NCBI GenBank assembly: GCA_002695115.1
Contig: NZOA01000079.1
Coordinates: forward strand, 1 to 6,000
DNA from: Planctomycetota bacterium
Lineage (GTDB): Bacteria; Planctomycetota; UBA8108
DNA length: 6,000 nucleotides
Direction: 5' to 3'
Positions 1-6,000 of the stretch are shown here, piece by piece. Within the stretch, counting starts at the first letter, position 1, and every line of letters starts with the position of its first letter. A model generated the notes under the pieces. It was not told where the DNA came from, searched no databases, and saw only the letters and a program-made list of their open reading frames with translations. The position numbers were made by a program, and so were the translations under genes.

Positions 1-470
1 ATGGATGGCTGACCCTACTCTGCATCGGCCTGGTCGTTACGCCCATCTGGATCCTGGATGAGAGTCGTAGCTACCCGTTGCTTTTTACCGATAGCACCTG
101 GGCTGAGCGCACGACTCCCGGAGGGGAAGCCTACATTCCCTATTATAAATCTTTAATGATTGGCGAAGCCTGCGGCCAATTCGCCCGTCTTCTGTTTTCG
201 GTCATTCTGTTGATCCTGTTTTTCAGAGAGCGTTACCTCTTCCCCAGGGCGTTTATCACTTTCCGCGTATTCGATTTTTCCTATCACCTGCTGGATGCCT
301 GGCTCGCGTCATTGGTTTTTGGGGCGTACGTAGACGTAACAATGTTCAATGCCCATACCGTTCAGCAATTGCTGCTGACAGGAATTCCCTCAGCCATCTG
401 GATTCCATATATGCTGAAATCCAAACGAGTAAAAATGACCTTTGTTCAAGGAAAGCGGGGAATGGGATAA
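1..470 (+). CDS. DUF2569 family membrane protein (5' end outside window)
   Basis: The reading frame is open from the left edge (first full codon at position 3) to a TAA at 468-470, giving 155 residues. The first residues read GWLTLLCIGLVVTPIWIL, which matches the conserved GWL-starting first helix of DUF2569. The protein ends with IWIPYMLKSKRVKMTFV (about residues 132-148), the typical closing motif of that family. Four hydrophobic segments are visible, near residues 2-18, 59-74, 93-113 and 121-138, so it is an inner-membrane protein. A TTG at 78 could serve as a start, but it would cut off the first helix, so the true start lies upstream of the window. If it is a single-domain protein only a short N-terminus is missing; an extra upstream domain cannot be excluded. 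The family's function is unknown. The gene is more AT-rich than its neighbours (hand-counted 60-base lines give 45-52% GC, against 72% for one line inside the next gene), which may indicate acquisition by transfer. Confidence 0.8.
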   Translation, partial: GWLTLLCIGLVVTPIWILDESRSYPLLFTDSTWAERTTPGGEAYIPYYKSLMIGEACGQFARLLFSVILLILFFRERYLFPRAFITFRVFDFSYHLLDAWLASLVFGAYVDVTMFNAHTVQQLLLTGIPSAIWIPYMLKSKRVKMTFVQGKRGMG

Positions 471-531
471 GCTGCGCGGCACGTGTTTTCGCTCTTTTGA
501 GGCTGTCGAAGGAGGCAGCGGCAGACTCCGC

Positions 532-560
532 TTGCTCCCCCTTCCTCCGGCGAATAGAAT
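532..560 (+). promoter_or_regulatory. Possible sigma70-type promoter for the DUF1501 operon
   Basis: TTGCTC at 532-537 and TAGAAT at 555-560 are separated by exactly 17 bases. The -10 box matches the TATAAT consensus at five of six positions; the -35 box matches at three of six. Transcription would start near 566-568, just before the hairpin at 571-588 and about 45 bases before the start codon at 612. The spacing is right and the site lies in the only sizeable gap upstream of the operon, but in GC-rich DNA such matches can arise by chance and sigma factors of PVC bacteria are poorly characterised. Confidence 0.35.
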
Positions 561-570
561 CCTCCTGAGC

Positions 571-588
571 GCCGGGAGCTGTCCCGGC
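571..588 (+). other. Perfect 7-bp hairpin in the leader of the DUF1501 gene
   Basis: GCCGGGA at 571-577 and TCCCGGC at 582-588 are exact reverse complements around a four-base GCTG loop. The stem is almost all G:C and should be stable in RNA. No T-run follows, so it does not look like an intrinsic terminator of the upstream gene. If the promoter at 532-560 is real, the hairpin lies within a few bases of the 5' end of the mRNA, where such stems can stabilise transcripts. It ends 10 bases before the ribosome binding site at 599-603. The role is an inference; the inverted repeat itself is directly visible. Confidence 0.4.
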
Positions 589-598
589 CGGTCTGCGC

Positions 599-603
599 AG
601 GAG
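599..603 (+). promoter_or_regulatory. Ribosome binding site for the DUF1501 gene
   Basis: AGGAG lies eight bases upstream of the ATG at 612. This is good Shine-Dalgarno spacing and supports that start. The same start also places the twin-arginine motif close to the N-terminus, as expected. Confidence 0.65.
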
Positions 604-611
604 ACGGCTTC

Positions 612-2009
612 ATGCTGAGGATTTTTGACACCTCTGGCGGCGGCGGAACCCGCAGGGAGTTTCTCAGAGTCGGTACCGCCGCGCTCGGCGGCCTGGGCCT
701 TCCCGGACTGCTGGCCTCGAAGGTCTCCGCCCTCGGTCGGGCGGATGTCCTGCGCGATAAGGCGGTCGTCTTCCTGAACCTGCAGGGAGGTCCGACCCAG
801 TTCGAGACCTTCGATCCGAAGATGACGGCGCCGCGCGAGATTCGCAGCATCACCGGCGAGGTGAAGACGAGCCTTCCCGGCGTGAGCTTCGGCGGAACGC
901 TGCCCAGGCTCGCCCGCCTGGCCGACCGCATGGCCATCGTCCGCTCCTACCGCCACGGCATCTCAAGCCACGGTCCGGCGGCGATGCATGTCATGGCCGG
1001 CGGCAACGCCACAAAGGCCGCCATGAGCGTGCTCTATTCGAGGGTGGCGGGTCTCACCGACAAGGAGTCGGGCATGCCTCTGAGCACCATCGTGATGCCC
1101 GGTGCCGTCGGCAAGGAATACGGTAAGCTCTACAAGTCCCCTGGCCGGGTGACCCAGCCGGGAACCATCTCACCGGTCTTCAAGCCGTTTGATCCCAGCG
1201 CCGGCGGCGAGATCGTCGACAATATGAAGCTCCGGATCGATGGCGGCCGTCTCGCGGACCGCCGCTACCTGCTGTCGAAGCTCGACGAGCTGCGTCGCGC
1301 CAAGGAAAAAAGCTCCGCCTTCGAGTCGGCGGGCCGGTTCCGGGAGCAGGCCTTTGACGTCCTGCTGCGCGGCACGTCCAAAGCCTTCGATCTCAGCGAT
1401 GAAGCGCCCGCTGTCCTGGAGCGCTACGACACGGGCTTCTTCGAGCCCAGCGACGCGGTCAAGAAGCGCAACAGCTACGCGAAGCAGTTCTCGCCGGTGG
1501 CGCTCGGTCGCCAGATGCTGATGGCTCGCCGGCTCTGCGAGGCGGGCTGCCGGTTCGTCACGGTCACCTGCGGGGGCTGGGACATGCACGGTGGCGGCAA
1601 GGAGTTCACTATGGTTGATGGGATAGCCTCCCTGGTGCCGGCGGTCGACAAGGCGGTGTCAGCCTTCATCGAGGACGTCGAGCGGCGGGGCCTGAGCGAA
1701 AAGATTCTGCTGGTGATCACCGGCGAGTTCGGCCGTACTCCGAAGATCAACAAGAACGGCGGCAGGGACCATTGGGGTAATCTCTGCACTCTGGCCTTCG
1801 TCGGTGGGGGCTTGCGGATGGGGCAGGTGATCGGGCGTTCTGATCGCACGGCGGGAGCGCCGGTCTCCGAGCCGATCTCCAGCTCCCAGGTGCTGGCCAC
1901 CGTCATGCACACCCTCTTCGACCTGCAGGAGGTCAGGGTCCTTCCCGGCCTGCCCAACGAGGTGACGACGGCCGTCGCTGGCGGCGATCCGATCCGGGAA
2001 TTGGTCTGA
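612..2009 (+). CDS. Tat-exported DUF1501 family protein (alkaline phosphatase-like fold)
   Basis: This 465-residue protein belongs to DUF1501, a family of exported proteins with an alkaline phosphatase/sulfatase-like fold and no proven reaction. The N-terminus has a twin-arginine signal, TRREFLRVG (residues 13-21), then a Gly/Leu-rich hydrophobic stretch and a likely cleavage site after VSA (about residue 40), so it should act in the periplasm. Family motifs follow in order: QGGPTQFETFDPK (58-70), GGWDMHGG (321-328), GEFGRTPKIN (371-380) and GRDHWGN (384-390), which supply candidate metal-binding Asp and His residues. The length is about that of a full family member. The C-terminal segment is unusual: the common DLxAT motif reads QVLAT (426-430), with Gln in place of Asp, although a His follows at 433. 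No DUF1549/DUF1553 partner gene lies directly upstream, as would be usual. The next gene starts 28 bases after the stop on the same strand, so an operon is likely. Family assignment is firm; function is not known. Confidence 0.9.
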   Translation: MLRIFDTSGGGGTRREFLRVGTAALGGLGLPGLLASKVSALGRADVLRDKAVVFLNLQGGPTQFETFDPKMTAPREIRSITGEVKTSLPGVSFGGTLPRLARLADRMAIVRSYRHGISSHGPAAMHVMAGGNATKAAMSVLYSRVAGLTDKESGMPLSTIVMPGAVGKEYGKLYKSPGRVTQPGTISPVFKPFDPSAGGEIVDNMKLRIDGGRLADRRYLLSKLDELRRAKEKSSAFESAGRFREQAFDVLLRGTSKAFDLSDEAPAVLERYDTGFFEPSDAVKKRNSYAKQFSPVALGRQMLMARRLCEAGCRFVTVTCGGWDMHGGGKEFTMVDGIASLVPAVDKAVSAFIEDVERRGLSEKILLVITGEFGRTPKINKNGGRDHWGNLCTLAFVGGGLRMGQVIGRSDRTAGAPVSEPISSSQVLATVMHTLFDLQEVRVLPGLPNEVTTAVAGGDPIRELV

Positions 2010-2020
2010 GGGCCGTGCTG

Positions 2021-2026
2021 AAGGAG
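2021..2026 (+). promoter_or_regulatory. Ribosome binding site that decides the start of the serine hydrolase gene
   Basis: AAGGAG lies in the short gap after the DUF1501 stop. It is 11 bases from the ATG at 2038 but only two bases from the in-frame GTG at 2029, which is too close for efficient initiation. The site therefore favours the ATG at 2038. A further in-frame ATG at 2047 is possible, but it would remove the basic residues at the start of the signal peptide. Confidence 0.55.
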
Positions 2027-2037
2027 CGGTGGATGCC

Positions 2038-3519
2038 ATGAAAAGAATGCTCCAACGCGGTCTTCTCCTGTCGGCCACCTTCATCCTGGCCTCGGCCGGC
2101 GCCCTGCGGGCTGAATTTCCAACCGCCGGGATCGACAGGTTCCTGGAGGCCTGCGCCGACCGCGGCGAGTTCAACGGGGTGGTCCTGGTGGCGAGCAAGG
2201 GAGTGGTTCAATACCATCGCGCGCTGGGGAAGGCCTCGATCGATGGTAGCGTGCCGCTGAGGAAGGACTCCGTCTTCAGGTTGGCCTCGGTCGCGAAGGC
2301 CTTCACGGCGGTTTCGATCCTCATGCTCCGGCAGGAGGGGAAGCTGACCTTGGATGATGACGTTAGGAAGTACGTTCCGACCCTGCCCTATGAGGGCGCC
2401 ACGATCCGGCACCTGCTCCATCACACCTCAGGGCTTCCTGATTACGTGAAGCTGCTCGATAAGCATTGGGATAAGGGCGAAGGCGACCTGTCCCGCCGCA
2501 GGTTCGCCACCAACCCCGACGCCCTGGCCCAGCTCATCGAACACAAGCCGCCGGTGAAGTTCTCGCCGGGCAAGCGCTGGGATTACAGCAATACCGGCTA
2601 TATGCTGCTGGCGCTGGTGGTCGAGAAGATCAGCGGGGAACGCTTTGGTGATTTCCTGGGGGGGAAAATTTTCGCTCCCCTGGGCATGAAGGACACGGTG
2701 CTCTTTACGCCGCTCAAGCCGCCCGCGATCGAACACCGTGCCTGGGGTTTCCGGCTCACCCCCGATGGCGGCGAGCGGCTCGCCAACGATCGCAACTATC
2801 TCAACGCCATGTACGGCGATGGCGAGGTCTATTCGACCGCGGCGGATCTCATCAAATGGGACCAGGCTCTCTACACCTCGAAGCTCATCTCGCCCGCGGA
2901 CGTGGATGGAATGTTCACGTCCGGGCGGCTCTCGAGCGGCAAGGAGACGGGCTATGGCTACGGCTGGGGGATCGGCAGTCGTGGCGGCCGCAAGGTCGTC
3001 AACCATGGCGGCGGCTGGGTGGGGTTTCGAACCTGGATCGACCGCGAACTCGAGAGCCGCCAGCTCCTGGTGATCCTGACGAATCATACCAGTCGGAGCC
3101 TTGGCGTCGTTCGCCGAGGTGTTCTCTCCATCCTCGAGGGGAAAGAGCCGCGGCTGCCGAAATTCCCGGTCGCCCGTCTCCTGGGCGCCAGCCTGCGTGA
3201 TGGAGGCAGCGCCGGATTAAAGAAGGAGTACCGTCGGTTGAAGAGCACCGGGGGAAAGGAGATCAATTTCTCCGAAGGGCAGCTGCGGGAGCTCGGCAGC
3301 TACCTGCGGAAGAAAAAGAAAGGCCGGGAGGCGGTGGCGGTGTTGGAATTGAACGTCGAGGCCTACCCGAAATCCGTTCGTGCCCGGGAGGAGCTCGCCG
3401 ATACCCTGCTGGATGCGGGCAGACGGGAAGAGGCGGTGAAGGTTCTCGAGGAGGCTCTATCCCTCGATCCCGGCAGCGCCAGGATCGAGAAGAAACTGAA
3501 GAAATCGCGGAAGCCCTGA
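2038..3519 (+). CDS. Secreted serine hydrolase, beta-lactamase/PBP4* class (S12), with TPR-like C-terminus
   Basis: From the ATG at 2038 this is a 493-residue protein. An in-frame GTG at 2029 would add three residues but sits too close to the ribosome binding site. The N-terminus (MKRMLQRG, a hydrophobic stretch, then ALRA before EF) is a Sec-type signal peptide cleaved near residue 25. The beta-lactamase domain (about 30-370) shows the three expected active-site elements: SVAK (84-87, nucleophilic Ser and general-base Lys), YSN (183-185) and HGG (323-325, replacing the KTG box). It also has the family's LLHHTSGLPDY segment (126-136). Such enzymes act on peptides, D-amino-acid amides or esters in the periplasm, and the substrate cannot be told from sequence; true resistance to beta-lactams is not implied. 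Residues about 420-487 form helical TPR-like repeats (motifs around YPKSVRAREELADTLLDAG and DPGSARIEKKL), a likely protein-binding module. The next gene begins two bases after the stop, suggesting translational coupling. Confidence 0.9.
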   Translation: MKRMLQRGLLLSATFILASAGALRAEFPTAGIDRFLEACADRGEFNGVVLVASKGVVQYHRALGKASIDGSVPLRKDSVFRLASVAKAFTAVSILMLRQEGKLTLDDDVRKYVPTLPYEGATIRHLLHHTSGLPDYVKLLDKHWDKGEGDLSRRRFATNPDALAQLIEHKPPVKFSPGKRWDYSNTGYMLLALVVEKISGERFGDFLGGKIFAPLGMKDTVLFTPLKPPAIEHRAWGFRLTPDGGERLANDRNYLNAMYGDGEVYSTAADLIKWDQALYTSKLISPADVDGMFTSGRLSSGKETGYGYGWGIGSRGGRKVVNHGGGWVGFRTWIDRELESRQLLVILTNHTSRSLGVVRRGVLSILEGKEPRLPKFPVARLLGASLRDGGSAGLKKEYRRLKSTGGKEINFSEGQLRELGSYLRKKKKGREAVAVLELNVEAYPKSVRAREELADTLLDAGRREEAVKVLEEALSLDPGSARIEKKLKKSRKP

Positions 3520-3521
3520 TT

Positions 3522-3890
3522 ATGTATCTGCCCATCATCGTGCTCTCTATCATCGTTATCGCTGTAGTGGTGTTCTTCCTGTCGAGTCGCGGTAGGTTCG
3601 GCAGGGAGGAGGGTCCCACGAGCCAGGGTGCGGTCGACCACTTCGACATGGAGGTGGTCTACGAGGGGGCGAGGGCTGATGCGCTGGTAGTGCTGGGGAC
3701 TCTCGGCTCGCTGGGTTTCGATGCCCGTCTGTCGGATGAGCTGCGTGATTCGCTGTTCCTTACGGCGAATGTTCATCCCATCCAGGTGAAGGTTCCCCGT
3801 GAGCAGGCGGGGGAAGCGTCCGCCGCTCTGGAGCAGGCTCGGGCGGACTCTCCTGGAGCGGATGAATCCGACGATTTGGCAGGGGAGTAG
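3522..3890 (+). CDS. Membrane-anchored small protein with DUF2007-like domain
   Basis: This 122-residue protein starts with a single strongly hydrophobic helix (residues 4-20), followed by a basic SSRGRFGR stretch that should stay in the cytoplasm by the positive-inside rule. Residues about 43-107 resemble the DUF2007 (putative signal-transducing) domain. The pattern is EVVYEGARADALVVLGTLGS, then GFDARLSDE, then a strand with VKVP and a closing helix rich in Ala/Glu, as in an alpha/beta ferredoxin-like fold. The last 15 residues are acidic. The ATG lies two bases after the stop of the hydrolase gene and has no clear ribosome binding site of its own, so translation probably depends on the upstream gene. 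DUF2007 proteins are thought to bind ligands or partners, but none has a well-established role. The membrane helix and gene boundaries are clear; the domain assignment is by pattern only and could be wrong. Confidence 0.75.
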   Translation: MYLPIIVLSIIVIAVVVFFLSSRGRFGREEGPTSQGAVDHFDMEVVYEGARADALVVLGTLGSLGFDARLSDELRDSLFLTANVHPIQVKVPREQAGEASAALEQARADSPGADESDDLAGE

Positions 3891-3930
3891 CCACCAGGTC
3901 CAATGCCAGGGCGAAGGGTGCTTCAGCCTT
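3891..3930. other. Convergent intergenic gap without a clear terminator
   Basis: This 40-base gap separates the stop of the plus-strand operon (TAG at 3888-3890) from the stop of the minus-strand DUF1501 gene (TGA read from 3933 to 3931). The only inverted repeat seen across it is a 4-bp GAAG/CTTC pair at 3913-3924, too weak to count, and there is no T-run on either strand. Transcription from the two sides may overlap or end by a factor-dependent route. Confidence 0.5.
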
Positions 3931-5328
3931 TCAGGCGAGGATTTCCTTGACCACGTTGCCGTAGACGTCGGTCAGGCGGAAATCCCGGCCGGCGTAGCGG
4001 TAGGTGAGCTTCTCGTGGTCAAGCCCGAGCTGGTGCAGCATCGTCGCATGCAGGTCGTGGATGTGGATCTTGCCCTTGATGGCGGTGTCGCCAAATTCGT
4101 CGGTCGCGCCGTAGCGGATTCCACCGCGGATCCCTCCCCCGGCCATCCACATGGAGTAGCCGCGGTTGTTGTGGCGGCGTCCGTCGCCCTTGGCCGACTG
4201 GCCGGCGGGGGTTCTTCCGAACTCTCCGCCCCAGACAACCAGGGTGTCCTTGAGCATCCCACGCTCCTTCAGGTCCGAGAGCAGCCCTGCGATGGGAGCA
4301 TCGGTCGACGCGGCGTTCTTGGTGAGCTTCGCCTTGAGACCATTGTGGAGGTCCCAGCCGCCGTGATGGACCTCGATATAGCGCACGCCGTTCTCGGCGA
4401 AGCGCCGGGCCATCAGGCACTGCTTGCCGAAGGCGTCGCTGGCATTGCCCCGGCCGATGCCGTAGCTGTCGAGGGTCGACTGGGATTCGCCCTTGATGTC
4501 CATGACCTCGGGAACCTTGCCCTGCATCCGGAAGGCCAGCTCGAAGGATTCGATGACGCCATCGAGCTCGTCGTTGACTCCCGATTTTTCGCGCAGTTCG
4601 CGGTTCATTTTCTGGACCAGGTCGAGCTGCTTGCGCTGCTGGCCGGAGGTCAACTCGCGGTTGTAGAGGTTCGGCAGCGAGTTGCCGCTCTGGCCTCCGA
4701 TCGGGGTGCCCTGGAAGCAGGCCGGCAGGAAGGCGCTGCCGTAGTTCTGGGCTCCGCCGAGCCGGTTGGGAGGGTTGATCGTGATGAAGCCGGGCAGGTC
4801 GTTGTTTTCCGTTCCGAGCCCGTAGAGCACCCAGGAGCCGACCGAGGGCCGCACGAAGTTGATGCTGCCGGTATGGGCGAGAATCGTTGCCTGCGGGTGG
4901 GCCGGGTTGGTGGTGTGCATGCCGTTGAGAATGCAGAGGTCATCGGCGTGTTTTGACAGGTTGGGGAAGACCTCGGAGATCGGCAACTTGCTCTTGCCGC
5001 TGCGGTTGAACTTGAAGGGAGATGCCATCAGGGTTCCGCCGCTGACTTTTTTACCGCCGTTCTTCTGCAGCTGGGGCTTGTAGTCGAAGGTGTCGACCTG
5101 CGGGGGGCCACCCTGCATGAATAGGAAGATTATCCGTTTGGCGCTGGGGTTGAAGTGAGCGGGGCGCACCGCAAGGGGGTTCTTGTAGGTGTCGTCGCGC
5201 GCGGCGGCTTCACCGCAAAGTCCCATCAGGGCCATGTAGCCGAATCCGCAGGAGGCCGTCTGCAGGAGGCTTCGCCGCGAGAGCAGTTCGTTGATTTCCT
5301 GGGGCGCGATACCGGTTTTTCTATTCAT
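3931..5328 (-). CDS. Tat-exported DUF1501 family protein, paired with DUF1553
   Basis: This 465-residue DUF1501 protein is of the classic type that accompanies DUF1553. A twin-arginine motif, SRRSLLQTA (residues 17-25), is followed by a hydrophobic stretch and a likely cleavage site near EAAA (40-43), so it should be exported folded to the periplasm. The family motifs are QGGPPQVDTFDYK (72-84), HHGGWDLH (321-328), GGEFGRTP (367-374), the Gly-rich MWMAGGGIRGG (394-404) and HDLHATMLHQLGLDH (424-438). The C-terminus, YRYAGRDFRLTDVYGNVV (443-460), is also typical. At 383-386 the usual GRDH reads GRRH, replacing an acidic residue with Arg. Its start is 21 bases after the stop of the DUF1553 gene, with no Shine-Dalgarno sequence in between (the strand reads CCTCC there), so translation is probably coupled. 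The product is thought to be a hydrolase-like protein of the alkaline phosphatase fold, but the reaction is unknown. It is only distantly similar to the plus-strand copy, so the two are not a recent duplication. Confidence 0.93.
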   Translation of the reverse strand: MNRKTGIAPQEINELLSRRSLLQTASCGFGYMALMGLCGEAAARDDTYKNPLAVRPAHFNPSAKRIIFLFMQGGPPQVDTFDYKPQLQKNGGKKVSGGTLMASPFKFNRSGKSKLPISEVFPNLSKHADDLCILNGMHTTNPAHPQATILAHTGSINFVRPSVGSWVLYGLGTENNDLPGFITINPPNRLGGAQNYGSAFLPACFQGTPIGGQSGNSLPNLYNRELTSGQQRKQLDLVQKMNRELREKSGVNDELDGVIESFELAFRMQGKVPEVMDIKGESQSTLDSYGIGRGNASDAFGKQCLMARRFAENGVRYIEVHHGGWDLHNGLKAKLTKNAASTDAPIAGLLSDLKERGMLKDTLVVWGGEFGRTPAGQSAKGDGRRHNNRGYSMWMAGGGIRGGIRYGATDEFGDTAIKGKIHIHDLHATMLHQLGLDHEKLTYRYAGRDFRLTDVYGNVVKEILA

Positions 5329-5349
5329 GGTTCTATGTCTTGGAGGTAA

Positions 5350-6000
5350 TCAGTTGAGATAGCGGAATTCCGCTGTGGAGAAGATGGCATGGCAGAGGCT
5401 GCTCAGGGCGTTCAGCTCGGGGTCTTTCCCGCTGGCTTTCCCGGGTTTGTCCTCAAAGCCCTTTAGATAGGTCATCGCCCTGATAGCCTCGAAGGTGTCA
5501 GGGGCGCGGGAGAGAGCGAGCTGGTAGGCCAGCTTGATCCGTCCCGCTGTGTTGAGGTCCTCTCGCTCCACCAGGTTCCTGGCGAGGTTTCGGGACTGTT
5601 TCATCACGAAGGGATTGTTCATCAGGTAGAGCGCCTGGGTGGATACGGTCGTCACGTCGCGGTTCCCCTTTACCATGCTGGGCTCGGCGAAGTCGAAGGT
5701 CTGCAGGATCTGCGGTACAAAGCTGCGCATGATCGGCAGGTAGACGCTCCTGTAATTGCCGTCCATTTTTCCCCTGGCACGGGAGAGAGTTCTTCCGATC
5801 TCGCCGATAGGGAGTTGCATGACGGGTGAGCCGGCCGGCCTCGCGAGGTCGAGCTCGCCGCCTATCGAGAGCATCGAATCCCTCAGGCTCTCAGCGTCAA
5901 GGCGTTTCTGCCGCATGCGCCAGAGCTGTTCGTTGCCCGGATCGATGGCGTAATGCGCCTTGCTGAACTCTGAGCTCATTCGATAGGTATGGCTGAGGAC
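5350..6000 (-). CDS. DUF1553 (PSD1) domain protein, C-terminal part (start outside window)
   Basis: The frame is open from the right edge to a TGA at 5352-5350, giving the last 216 residues of a protein that is normally several times longer. The fragment opens with VLSHTYRMSSEF, which matches the family's conserved T-Y-R-x-S-S segment. An internal ATG at 5979 therefore cannot be the real start. Further PSD1 features are NEQLWRMRQKRLDAESLRDS (two basic helices), RSVYLPIMRSFVP, TFDFAEPSM, RDVTTVSTQALYLMNNPFV and a final helix ending in STAEFRYLN. In PVC bacteria such proteins usually carry an N-terminal signal peptide, often a cytochrome c-like PSCyt domain, and a DUF1549 domain; these would lie beyond the edge. 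It is followed by DUF1501 in the same orientation, the standard two-gene arrangement. The biochemical role is unknown. Confidence 0.93.
   Translation of the reverse strand, partial: VLSHTYRMSSEFSKAHYAIDPGNEQLWRMRQKRLDAESLRDSMLSIGGELDLARPAGSPVMQLPIGEIGRTLSRARGKMDGNYRSVYLPIMRSFVPQILQTFDFAEPSMVKGNRDVTTVSTQALYLMNNPFVMKQSRNLARNLVEREDLNTAGRIKLAYQLALSRAPDTFEAIRAMTYLKGFEDKPGKASGKDPELNALSSLCHAIFSTAEFRYLN

Noticed and set aside
509..515. AAGGAGG, a strong Shine-Dalgarno match in the gap
   Set aside because: No start codon follows at a usable distance (the nearest is a TTG 16 bases on), so it serves no gene that I can see.
511..538. Imperfect hairpin GGAGGCAGCGG / CCGCTTGCTCC as a terminator for the DUF2569 gene
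   Set aside because: Two of 11 stem pairs mismatch and no T-run follows, so it does not meet the pattern of an intrinsic terminator.
390..956. A 188-codon minus-strand frame spanning the gap before the DUF1501 gene
   Set aside because: It overlaps the ends of two well-supported plus-strand genes and its translation is Arg/Gly/Ala-rich with no recognisable motif.
2658..2664. Run of seven G bases inside the hydrolase gene as a phase-variation or frameshift site
   Set aside because: The frame is intact, the run is short for phase variation, and the following bases do not form an in-phase slippery heptamer.
2038..3519. Antibiotic-resistance beta-lactamase
   Set aside because: The active-site set (SxxK, YSN, HGG) places it in the broad S12/PBP4* group, which is mostly peptidases and esterases. 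The context shows no resistance or mobile genes.
3799..4956. A 385-codon plus-strand open frame antisense to the minus-strand DUF1501 gene
   Set aside because: It lies almost entirely opposite a gene with full family motifs, has low-complexity Val/Ala/Gly-rich composition, and overlaps the end of the DUF2007-like gene. Long antisense frames are common in GC-rich genes.
612..5328. Two DUF1501 genes of exactly equal length (465 residues) as a recent inverted duplication
   Set aside because: Apart from short family motifs the proteins differ throughout, including signal peptides and C-termini; the equal length appears to be coincidence.

Overview
The window looks like chromosomal DNA from a high-GC bacterium of the Planctomycetota/Verrucomicrobiota (PVC) type. 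The main reason is a minus-strand pair at the right, a DUF1553 (PSD1) protein followed directly by a Tat-exported DUF1501 protein. This pairing is hugely expanded in those phyla and uncommon elsewhere. The phylum call is an inference from family content only; there is no rRNA or other phylogenetic marker.

Layout. (1) Positions 1-470, plus strand: the 3' part of a four-helix membrane protein of the DUF2569 family, entering from beyond the left edge and visibly lower in GC than everything else. (2) Positions 471-611: a 141-base gap with a plausible sigma70-type promoter, a perfect 7-bp hairpin and a Shine-Dalgarno site serving the next gene. (3) Positions 612-3890, plus strand: three tightly packed genes, probably one operon. 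They encode a Tat-exported DUF1501 protein, a secreted serine hydrolase of the beta-lactamase/PBP4* class (family S12) with a C-terminal TPR-like tail, and a small membrane-anchored protein with a DUF2007-like domain. (4) Positions 3891-3930: a 40-base convergent gap with no clear terminator. (5) Positions 3931-6000, minus strand: the DUF1553 (C-terminal part, running off the right edge) and DUF1501 gene pair, 21 bases apart.

How the genes may work together. DUF1553 and DUF1501 form the standard exported pair of unknown biochemical function. The DUF1501 fold resembles alkaline phosphatase/sulfatase enzymes, so hydrolysis of sulfate or phosphate esters, perhaps on polysaccharides, is a reasonable but unproven idea. 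The plus-strand operon is less standard. It carries a second, distantly related DUF1501 protein with no DUF1549/DUF1553 partner beside it, combined instead with a secreted serine hydrolase and a membrane protein. No RNA genes, CRISPR arrays, insertion sequences, attachment sites or origins were seen. Nothing in the window proves a new defence or mobile system; the plus-strand trio is the best candidate for an undescribed functional unit.
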